Shown here in pieces: positions 4,830 to 10,952 of a stretch of DNA of 10,952 nt; position 1 is the first letter of the stretch, and each line of letters opens with the position of its first letter. Source of the DNA: JBDRDI01 sp043820875 (GTDB lineage: Bacteria > Patescibacteriota > Patescibacteriia > Patescibacteriales > UBA12075); contig JBDRDI010000045.1 of NCBI GenBank assembly GCA_043820875.1, forward strand, positions 1 to 10,952, read 5' to 3'. The notes beneath the pieces were generated by a model that saw only the letters and a program-made list of their open reading frames with translations, did no database searches and had not been told where the DNA came from. Made by a program: the position numbers and the translations under genes.

Positions 4830-5510
4830 ATGAGTAAATCATTTACTATTCATGACCTGCCAGCCGACGAGCGACCACGTGAACGGTTGGTTAAGTTTGG
4901 CGAACAGGTGCTTTCGGCCCAGGAATTATTACAGCTTATTTTGGGACGCGGTATCGCCGGCGAATCGATAGCAGTTACGGCGCAAAAACTACTATCTCAA
5001 TTTGGTAGTCTTCAAAAATTAGCTGAGGCAAGTGTTGAGGAGTTGTCTTCAATCAAGGGAATCGGATTAGCCAAGGCGACACAGATAAAAGCCGTCTTTG
5101 AAATTGGCCGCCGGCTGGCCACTCAAGCCCCGCCATATAAGAGTAAAGAACTAACCGATCCGGAAAAAGTTTTTAAGTTTATGCGAGGCAAAATTAAAGA
5201 TTATAAAAAAGAGCGGCTTTATGTGATTTCATTAAATACTCGTAGTTGGACAGTAGACGAAGTTTCGGTCGGGACCCTTGATTCAAGTATAGCTCACCCC
5301 AGGGAAGCCTTTTCAGAGGCAATAAAAAGCAACGCTTCATCCGTAATATTTGTTCATAATCATCCTTCAGGAAATACCGAGCCGTCTCAAGAAGACATTA
5401 AACTTACCAAGCGGCTTGTGGAGGCTGGCAAATTGCTTGGCATTGAAGTTTTAGACCACGTAATAATTACCGCAAACGACTTTCGCAGTATAATTAAAAA
5501 ACAAAAATGA
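4830..5510 (+). CDS. radC: RadC-family JAB/MPN domain protein
   Basis: This is a full-length 226-residue RadC (UPF0758). Residues 8-25 carry the typical opening DLPADERPRERL. A helix-hairpin-helix pair (about 60-90, with IKGIGLAKA) suggests DNA binding. The C-terminal JAMM metalloprotease-like motif is intact: HNHPSGNTEPSQED, with metal-ligand candidates His176, His178 and Asp189. The biochemical role of RadC is unsettled; the old link to DNA repair in E. coli was withdrawn, and the genes are common on mobile and defence islands. Its TGA stop overlaps the ATG of the next gene (ATGA, 5507-5510), indicating translational coupling to the restriction-modification genes. A 105-bp gap upstream may hold its promoter, but only weak boxes are seen. 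No Shine-Dalgarno site precedes the ATG. Confidence 0.95.
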   Translation: MSKSFTIHDLPADERPRERLVKFGEQVLSAQELLQLILGRGIAGESIAVTAQKLLSQFGSLQKLAEASVEELSSIKGIGLAKATQIKAVFEIGRRLATQAPPYKSKELTDPEKVFKFMRGKIKDYKKERLYVISLNTRSWTVDEVSVGTLDSSIAHPREAFSEAIKSNASSVIFVHNHPSGNTEPSQEDIKLTKRLVEAGKLLGIEVLDHVIITANDFRSIIKKQK

Positions 5511-7915
5511 ATAAAAATATTCAAAAACCAATAGAAGATTATCTGAAAAAGACCTCTCAAAAAGTGGTTGATTTTACTGCGCGAGATAAAAAAATAAGGT
5601 ATAGCCCAGATATTAAAAGCCATAGGGCAATTAAAATTGTCTCCGGTGACGAAGAACCGGTGCGCGGTTATCTTGTGGCGAAGTTGGTAAATGAATTGGG
5701 CTATAAGAAAGAAAATATTGAACTTGAGAAAGAATATGATATTGGAAGGCCCAAGATTAATAAACCGAGAATAGATGTAATTGTAAGAGATGATAAAGAT
5801 AATGCCTTTTTGTATATAGATACCAAGAGCCCACAGGATTACGAAAAAGATAAGGATGTGGTTATTGAAAAACAACTTTTCAATCTCGCCTCGCAAGAGC
5901 AGGGTCAGGGCAAAAATGTAAAATACCTGGTTCTTTATACGGTTGAAGTTGTTGAAGATGAAATAAAAGACAAATGTATTTTAATTGACTATGAAAAATT
6001 TCCTTCCTTTGATGCTTGGAAAGAAGATAGAAACTTCACCGATGAATTGCCGAAAAGATACGGAAAAGCTCAAAAAGAGCCATACATCAAGGGCGGTAAA
6101 AAAGATTTGGAAACCAGCTTTACCCATGATCAGCTGGATGGCCTGCGAAAAAATCTCCACAATGTGCTTTGGGGCGGTGGTGGAGCGGATGATAATGATA
6201 TTTTTTCTTCGCTGGTCAATATAATTTTGGCGAAAATCCAAGATGAGAGTGAAAAGGAAGAAGGCGAAGAGTATGACTTTCAAATTCGTTCTTTTAAAGA
6301 CGGGGAAAGTTTTGAATCCAATGAAGAACTTTTCGAAAGAATAAACGAACTATATAAAAGAGCGTTAAAACAACGACTGAACATCAAGGATGAAGCAAAA
6401 TTAAAAAAATCTTTCGTGATAGATGAAAATAAATTATCGCTCAACAAACTAAAATACGCCGTTGCGGAACTTGAAAGGCTTTCATTCGTTGATGGGAAAA
6501 ACAGTATCAACGGCAAAGATATTCTCGGCGACTTTTTTGAAGGAATTATTAGGGAGGGATTTAAACAGACAAAAGGGCAATTCTTCACTCATATCAATAT
6601 TGTAAAATTCTTGCTTTGGGGCTTGCAGCTTGATAAGCTCGCGATTGAAAGAGTAAATAAGGATTTGGAAATTCCGTATTTAATTGATCCGAGCGCCGGC
6701 AGCGGAACTTTTCTTATTGAATATATGAAGTTTATTACCAATAATCTCAAAAGAAGGTTTAGGGACAAATTGGCAAAAAAGAGAGATGTTGAGGATAAAT
6801 TTCAGAATTGGTTTACGCCAGATCATAGAGAAAATAAATGGGCAAAAGATTATATCTACGGAATTGAAATAAATTTTAATCTGGGAACTGCTACAAAGGT
6901 AAATATGATTTTGCACGGCGACGGCTCAACCAACGTTTTCGTTAAGGATGGACTTTTACCTTTCAAGTTTTACGATAAAGAAACCGCGCCGAATTTCTTG
7001 AAGCAATATGAGCAAGATAAAGCCTATTTTGATAAGGAAGTAAACGGGCAATTTGATGTGATTATCACTAATCCGCCGTTTAGCGTTGATCTGGATAGCG
7101 AAACCAAAAAGAACGTAAAAAGAGAGTTTGTTTTTGGTGATAAAAAGAATTCGGAAAATCTGTTTGTTGAACGATGGTACCAACTGCTAAAGCCGAATGG
7201 CCGCTTTGGCGTTGTTTTGCCGGAGAGCGTTTTTGACACGACCGAAAACAAATATATCCGCCTTTTTATTTACAAATATTTCAAGGTTAAAGCGGTGGTT
7301 TCGCTTCCACAGCTTACTTTTGAGCCGTTTACTTCCACCAAAACTAGTTTGCTTTTCGCGCAAAAGAAAACCAAGGCGGAAATTGCGGAATGGGACAAAC
7401 TCTGGGGCAAGTATTCCAATGAGTGGAACAATCTCAAAACAAGATGCGAAAATTTGCTGGCAGTATATCTTGATGGAAAAGACAGAAAGAAATTACCCTC
7501 AATCAAAGATTTAAAAGAAGCACAAGAAAAAGAAATTTTGGCGAGAATGCTCAAGGATTATATTGAAGACGATAATAAAAAACTTTCTGCCAAAGTGCTT
7601 ATAGAAAAATATCAGGACGAGCTCAAAGAGCTTTGCAAATATGACAACGACACCAAGGATGTTTTCGGCTTTGTAAATACTTGGTGGGTATTTGGCGAAG
7701 TGGCAAAAGAATTGAATTATAAGATATTTATGGCAGAGATAGAAAATGTGGGATATAAGAGAACCAAAAGAGGCGAAAAACCAATGCCAAACGAGCTTTA
7801 TCGCACAAACGACAAGGGTGAGGTTTTAGTTGATGACTTGCCCGCCGAAGCTTTAACGAAGGAGGTTGGAAAATTAACAGCCTTAGATTATATGAGAAGA
7901 ATTGAGTGGGAGTAA
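5507..7915 (+). CDS. hsdM: Nuclease-like N-terminal domain fused to type I-like N6-adenine DNA methyltransferase
   Basis: This 802-residue protein has two visible parts. Residues about 35-165 resemble the HsdR N-terminal (HSDR_N_2) PD-(D/E)XK fold: RIDVIV with Asp90, then LYIDTKSP with the D-x-K pair Asp105/Lys107. Residues about 335-650 are a HsdM-type gamma methyltransferase: DFFEG, KGQFFT (motif X-like, 356-361), DPSAGSGT (motif I, 394-401) and TNPPF (motif IV, 521-525). It would transfer methyl from S-adenosylmethionine to adenine N6. The region from about 650 to 800 is lysine-rich and unassigned, and may contact HsdS. A nuclease-methyltransferase fusion with a separate specificity subunit matches the BcgI (type IIB) plan, but similar fusions are also filed as type I M subunits, and whether the nuclease cuts is unknown. 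It is coupled to radC by a 4-bp overlap. The Mrr-like gene begins 4 bp after its stop. Confidence 0.88.
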   Translation: MNKNIQKPIEDYLKKTSQKVVDFTARDKKIRYSPDIKSHRAIKIVSGDEEPVRGYLVAKLVNELGYKKENIELEKEYDIGRPKINKPRIDVIVRDDKDNAFLYIDTKSPQDYEKDKDVVIEKQLFNLASQEQGQGKNVKYLVLYTVEVVEDEIKDKCILIDYEKFPSFDAWKEDRNFTDELPKRYGKAQKEPYIKGGKKDLETSFTHDQLDGLRKNLHNVLWGGGGADDNDIFSSLVNIILAKIQDESEKEEGEEYDFQIRSFKDGESFESNEELFERINELYKRALKQRLNIKDEAKLKKSFVIDENKLSLNKLKYAVAELERLSFVDGKNSINGKDILGDFFEGIIREGFKQTKGQFFTHINIVKFLLWGLQLDKLAIERVNKDLEIPYLIDPSAGSGTFLIEYMKFITNNLKRRFRDKLAKKRDVEDKFQNWFTPDHRENKWAKDYIYGIEINFNLGTATKVNMILHGDGSTNVFVKDGLLPFKFYDKETAPNFLKQYEQDKAYFDKEVNGQFDVIITNPPFSVDLDSETKKNVKREFVFGDKKNSENLFVERWYQLLKPNGRFGVVLPESVFDTTENKYIRLFIYKYFKVKAVVSLPQLTFEPFTSTKTSLLFAQKKTKAEIAEWDKLWGKYSNEWNNLKTRCENLLAVYLDGKDRKKLPSIKDLKEAQEKEILARMLKDYIEDDNKKLSAKVLIEKYQDELKELCKYDNDTKDVFGFVNTWWVFGEVAKELNYKIFMAEIENVGYKRTKRGEKPMPNELYRTNDKGEVLVDDLPAEALTKEVGKLTALDYMRRIEWE
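7908..7912 (+). promoter_or_regulatory. Ribosome binding site deciding the Mrr-like gene start
   Basis: GGGAG (7908-7912) lies seven bases before ATG 7920, inside the last codons of the methyltransferase gene. It is the best Shine-Dalgarno sequence in the window and favours ATG 7920 over the in-frame TTG at 7902. Confidence 0.65.
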
Positions 7916-7919
7916 TAAT

Positions 7920-9422
7920 ATGCCTAAATCAAAAGTCACAAGAACATACGGACCCATCCATTTTGAGGATTTAGATCCTCATCGTTTTGAAGATTTGGTT
8001 CGAGAGCTGATTTATGACTATAAAGATTGGCAAACAATTGAAGCCACCGGAAGAAGCGGAAATGATAGCGGGTTCGATATTCGTGCCTATGAAAAAGTAG
8101 CAATAACTTCTCAAATTAAGGACGAAGATGAGGATTTAGAAGAAGTACATCCGATGCAGGGCAACTTATGGATGATTCAAGGGAAAAGAGAAAAAGAATT
8201 AGGACCCAAACGTGTAAAGGAAATTCTTACTGACATTGATTCCAAAAATCTACCATACGGTTATATATTGGCCGCTTCGGCAAATTTTTCTCAAGATTCA
8301 TACGATCTCTTTCGAGAAGAACTCCGGAAAAAAGGAGTGATGGAATTTTATTTGTGGGGAAAAGCTGAATTGGAAGACATGCTTCATTTTCCCAAAAACG
8401 ATCGTATACTTTTCACTTTCTTTGGCGTCTCACTGGTAAGCAAAAGACGATCCAGAGCCACCGAAATACGGCAGGTTGTAAGTAATAAAAATAAGCTCTA
8501 CAGAATTTTTGGTGATGGTGCAGATTTCTACAAATCGGTCCTTTTTCGAGATTCGAAGGATTCAAAATACCCGTATAAAACAGAGTACAGGGATTTTGAA
8601 AAACACCCGCGATGGCGTGAATACAAGGTGGTAGATTACCACCCTCTTGGGCTTATTGTGAATATGCGTAAACACTTTGCGCATATAGATGTCGCAAAGA
8701 AAGAATATGATTATACGGAAGCTGTCAATCTTATCTTTCGAGAAAGCGATTCTCAGGCGAGAAGAGACGAGCAACAGAAGGACCGAGACAAAATAGAAAA
8801 TTATTGGGAACACTTACCTCGCCGTAATCAAGCAATATTTTTTAGAAATGGTTTGATTCGATATGACGAAATGCTTGTGATAGACGACAAGGGCGACGGA
8901 TGGCACAAGTTCCCTCACATATTCATTGACTTTGATTTTCGTACCGGCCCCATCACTGGTTTTTACGAATATTTAGAAATAGGAAATAATTCTCACTCAC
9001 TGAAAGATTATAAACGGGTAAAGAAGTTCCCGAAATCTTTTCCATTGCCTAAAACAGGGACAATTCACGACGAAAAAGGAATAATACTTAGCGATCAGGA
9101 TTTTAGTATGCTAAAGCATGACAATGAGATGTTTTATGTTCTTTACGAATGCGATGGGCGGTATGACTTTCTTAAACCAAAGGATATTGTGAGAATTGAA
9201 AATCGTGATCAGGACAGTAGTTCAAAGTATTATCTGCGAATTACGCACGTGGAAAATTTAAAGTTGAAGGATTACCTCCAAAAGAATCCGGAATCGAAAT
9301 GGATGATTGAACGACAAATCGGAGAGAATCCTGATACGGAAAAAGTTTTAAATGTCTATGAATTCAAAAAGACATACGATTTTGTTGTCGAAAGAGAGAA
9401 ATCAAAAAAGGAAACGCACTAA
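7920..9422 (+). CDS. Mrr-like restriction endonuclease with unrecognised C-terminal region
   Basis: With the ATG at 7920 the product has 500 residues. Residues about 15-165 fit the Mrr_cat fold: FEDLVRELI (24-32), GFDIRAYE with Asp53, and WMIQGKREKELG with the Q-x-K pair Gln87/Lys89, then the following helix and LPYGYILAASANFS. Mrr-type nucleases cut DNA, often modified DNA. The Asp-to-Gln spacing (34 residues) is longer than usual because of an acidic insert with DEDEDLEE (68-75). The C-terminal two-thirds (about 175-500) is charged, rich in aromatics, and carries no motif I recognise; it may be a DNA- or modification-sensing domain. There is no Walker motif. Its place between the methyltransferase and HsdS genes suggests it belongs to the same restriction system, perhaps as an extra or replacement cleavage subunit. 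An in-frame TTG at 7902 would add six residues but lacks a good ribosome binding site. Confidence 0.82.
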   Translation: MPKSKVTRTYGPIHFEDLDPHRFEDLVRELIYDYKDWQTIEATGRSGNDSGFDIRAYEKVAITSQIKDEDEDLEEVHPMQGNLWMIQGKREKELGPKRVKEILTDIDSKNLPYGYILAASANFSQDSYDLFREELRKKGVMEFYLWGKAELEDMLHFPKNDRILFTFFGVSLVSKRRSRATEIRQVVSNKNKLYRIFGDGADFYKSVLFRDSKDSKYPYKTEYRDFEKHPRWREYKVVDYHPLGLIVNMRKHFAHIDVAKKEYDYTEAVNLIFRESDSQARRDEQQKDRDKIENYWEHLPRRNQAIFFRNGLIRYDEMLVIDDKGDGWHKFPHIFIDFDFRTGPITGFYEYLEIGNNSHSLKDYKRVKKFPKSFPLPKTGTIHDEKGIILSDQDFSMLKHDNEMFYVLYECDGRYDFLKPKDIVRIENRDQDSSSKYYLRITHVENLKLKDYLQKNPESKWMIERQIGENPDTEKVLNVYEFKKTYDFVVEREKSKKETH

Positions 9423-9436
9423 ATTATTAAATCTTT

Positions 9437-10861
9437 ATGCCGCTAAAACAATTTACAATTGATTTCCGGGAATTAGGAAAAGAAAAATCATTTAGATATG
9501 ATGTTGATTTTGTTAATTTTCAAAATGAATTTTTAGCCGAGCGATTTTACTCTTTCAATGATTTATTTTCATTCGCCTCTGGAAATGAAGTTAATGTTGA
9601 GAAATTGGACGATGATTTCTTTTATTCTGAAATAGGCAATGTTTCAAAAGAGGGTGATGTTGAGCCGGTAAAATTAAATTTTAATGAAAGAAAAAAAGAG
9701 GAAGAAAATTATTATAAGAAGATAGAAAAAGGAGACATTATAAAGGCTAAAGAAAATGAAATACTACTTTCAAAAGTCCGCCCAAATTTAAAGAAATTCG
9801 TTTTTATAAATAAAGACACCAAAGATTATTTTTATACTTCTGCCTTTATTCATTTAGTCCCAGAGAGACTAAATAAGATTTTATACTATTCTTTCAAAAC
9901 AATTTTTTACGAAAATTTAATAGCTATTTCAAGACAAGGAAAGGGATACCCAACGTTAAAAGAAGACGATTTTTTATATTTAAAATTTGATAAAAAAATC
10001 ATTGATAAACTTTCGACAAAGCAAGACAAAATCGTCGCACAAATTGAGCCGGTTGAGAAGAAAATTAAGGAGCTGAAAGGCCAAATTACTCCGGCTCAAG
10101 AAGTTATCAATAAAGTTTTTACAAGAGAATTTAAGTTTGATTTAGAAAAATTTGAACGATTGAAAAAGATTAAGAATTATTACTTGGATTTATCCGCTTT
10201 TGCAGATAATAAGGATGTAAGGCAAAGCGTAAAATTTCACAGAGAGTCAGGGGTATTTGTAATAAATCAATTAAAAACTATTACCGATAAAAAAATAAAG
10301 AATTTTCTTGCTGAGCCAATCGTTCTTGGTAAAGGCGTTTCGCCCTCAAATTATGATGACACTGGCGATTATTATTATATTTCAATGGCGAACATCAAAA
10401 ATTGGAAATTCGAAAGCGAGGATGCGAGGTTAGTTTCCAAAGAGTATTCAGACAAAAACCAAAATAAAACAGTTGCCAAGGATGATATTTTAATAGCTCG
10501 TTCGGGTGAAGGCACTATTGGAAAGGTGGCTTTAATTGATGATGAAGATTTACAGGGAGTTTTTGCTGATTTTACAATGAGAATTAGATTACAAAACTAC
10601 AATCCTTTATTTGCCTACTATTATTTTAGAACTAACTATTTTCAGTATTTGATTGAAGTAAATAAAAAAGGGTTAGGAAATAATACAAATATTTTTCCGA
10701 GCCAAATACAAGAATTTTCAATGATTAGTATTTCTTTGAAAGACCAGCAAAAAATCGTTGACGAAATAAAAGAGAAATTAGATAGACAAGAAGAAATGAA
10801 GAAAGAGATTGACGCCGAAAGAGCAAAAATTGACGAAATAATTGAAAAAGCAATTCGCTAA
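9437..10861 (+). CDS. hsdS: Type I-like DNA specificity subunit HsdS
   Basis: This 474-residue protein has the two-repeat plan of HsdS. Target recognition domain 1 spans about 30-190 and is followed by a helical spacer (about 193-228, KIVAQIEPVEKKIKELKG). Domain 2 spans about 280-435, with the typical GDYYYISMANIKNW (310-323) and DDILIARSGEGTIGKVALI (349-367) segments. A second coiled coil follows (about 436-474). Each domain would read half of a split recognition sequence, and the helices set the spacing between the halves and bind the methyltransferase subunit. Domain 1 is the more divergent, with KENEILLSKVRPN as its counterpart of the DDILIARSG strand. Codon use is strongly AT-biased, more than in radC or the helicase, which agrees with horizontal transfer or fast exchange of recognition domains. 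It begins 14 bp after the Mrr-like gene with no clear ribosome binding site. Confidence 0.92.
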   Translation: MPLKQFTIDFRELGKEKSFRYDVDFVNFQNEFLAERFYSFNDLFSFASGNEVNVEKLDDDFFYSEIGNVSKEGDVEPVKLNFNERKKEEENYYKKIEKGDIIKAKENEILLSKVRPNLKKFVFINKDTKDYFYTSAFIHLVPERLNKILYYSFKTIFYENLIAISRQGKGYPTLKEDDFLYLKFDKKIIDKLSTKQDKIVAQIEPVEKKIKELKGQITPAQEVINKVFTREFKFDLEKFERLKKIKNYYLDLSAFADNKDVRQSVKFHRESGVFVINQLKTITDKKIKNFLAEPIVLGKGVSPSNYDDTGDYYYISMANIKNWKFESEDARLVSKEYSDKNQNKTVAKDDILIARSGEGTIGKVALIDDEDLQGVFADFTMRIRLQNYNPLFAYYYFRTNYFQYLIEVNKKGLGNNTNIFPSQIQEFSMISISLKDQQKIVDEIKEKLDRQEEMKKEIDAERAKIDEIIEKAIR

Positions 10862-10892
10862 AAGTTATAAAAAATAATTAAACAATAAAATT

Positions 10893-10952
10893 ATGGCAAA
10901 AGTTGACCAGCCAATTAAAGAGTTTTGGGAGTCAGATAAAAAATCTTCTGAT
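10893..10952 (+). CDS. Start of a further gene in the restriction cluster (partial, cut by window end)
   Basis: An ATG at 10893 opens a frame that runs to the window edge (20 codons, starting MAKVDQPIKEFW). It lies 31 bp after hsdS on the same strand, in AT-rich DNA, so it probably belongs to the same operon. A missing HsdR translocase or another accessory protein is possible, but 20 residues do not allow a call. Confidence 0.55.
   Translation, partial: MAKVDQPIKEFWESDKKSSD

Noticed and set aside
5387..5896. 169-residue minus-strand ORF rich in hydrophobic residues
   Set aside because: It arises from the complement of Lys/Asn/Glu-rich codons of radC and the methyltransferase gene, which imitates membrane proteins.
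7902..7919. TTG start for the Mrr-like gene
   Set aside because: ATG 7920 has a well-spaced GGGAG site and the six extra residues show no family similarity.
1..10952. CRISPR array
   Set aside because: No regularly spaced repeats with unique spacers are present. The repeats found are two-copy and tied to tRNAs or the fic promoter.

Overview
The window looks like a chromosomal segment of a small-genome bacterium, most likely a Patescibacteria/CPR member of the Parcubacteria type. This placement is inference. It rests on short intergenic gaps, AT-rich coding sequence, almost no Shine-Dalgarno sites, tRNA genes with variable encoding of CCA, and a stand-alone I-Ssp6803I-like endonuclease. TGA closes radC at 5508-5510, so TGA appears to be an ordinary stop codon here.

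Region 1 (1-864) holds the end of an upstream gene and a membrane-anchored protein with a C-terminal TPR. Region 2 (876-1845) is RNA-rich and the strangest part. A complete tRNA-Thr(TGT) sits inside another, interrupted tRNA. Both lie inside the outer acceptor and T arm and are clamped by a perfect 11-bp inverted repeat. A PD-(D/E)XK endonuclease of the I-Ssp6803I family follows immediately, and its conserved N-terminus reads upstream of the first ATG with no standard start codon. After a clear intrinsic terminator come an 11-bp direct repeat bounding a ~100-bp element with competing hairpins, an atypical tRNA-Tyr(GTA) with C1-G72 and a short variable loop, and a duplicated T-arm fragment ending in a T-run.

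Region 3 (1891-4724) is a promoter with a tandem 11-bp repeat over its -35 box. It drives a Fic adenylyltransferase followed after 8 bp by a PIF1/RecD-like helicase with a C-terminal helix-turn-helix domain. Region 4 (4830-10952) is a defence cluster. RadC overlaps by 4 bp a large protein that joins an N-terminal nuclease-like domain to an N6-adenine methyltransferase. Next come an Mrr-like nuclease with an unrecognised long C-terminal part, then an HsdS specificity subunit, then the first 20 codons of another gene cut by the window edge. The methyltransferase, Mrr-like and HsdS genes probably form one restriction-modification operon. Two nuclease-like domains are visible but no translocating ATPase. 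The system may therefore be BcgI-like (nuclease-methyltransferase plus separate specificity subunit) with an added nuclease, or a type I variant whose HsdR lies beyond the window.
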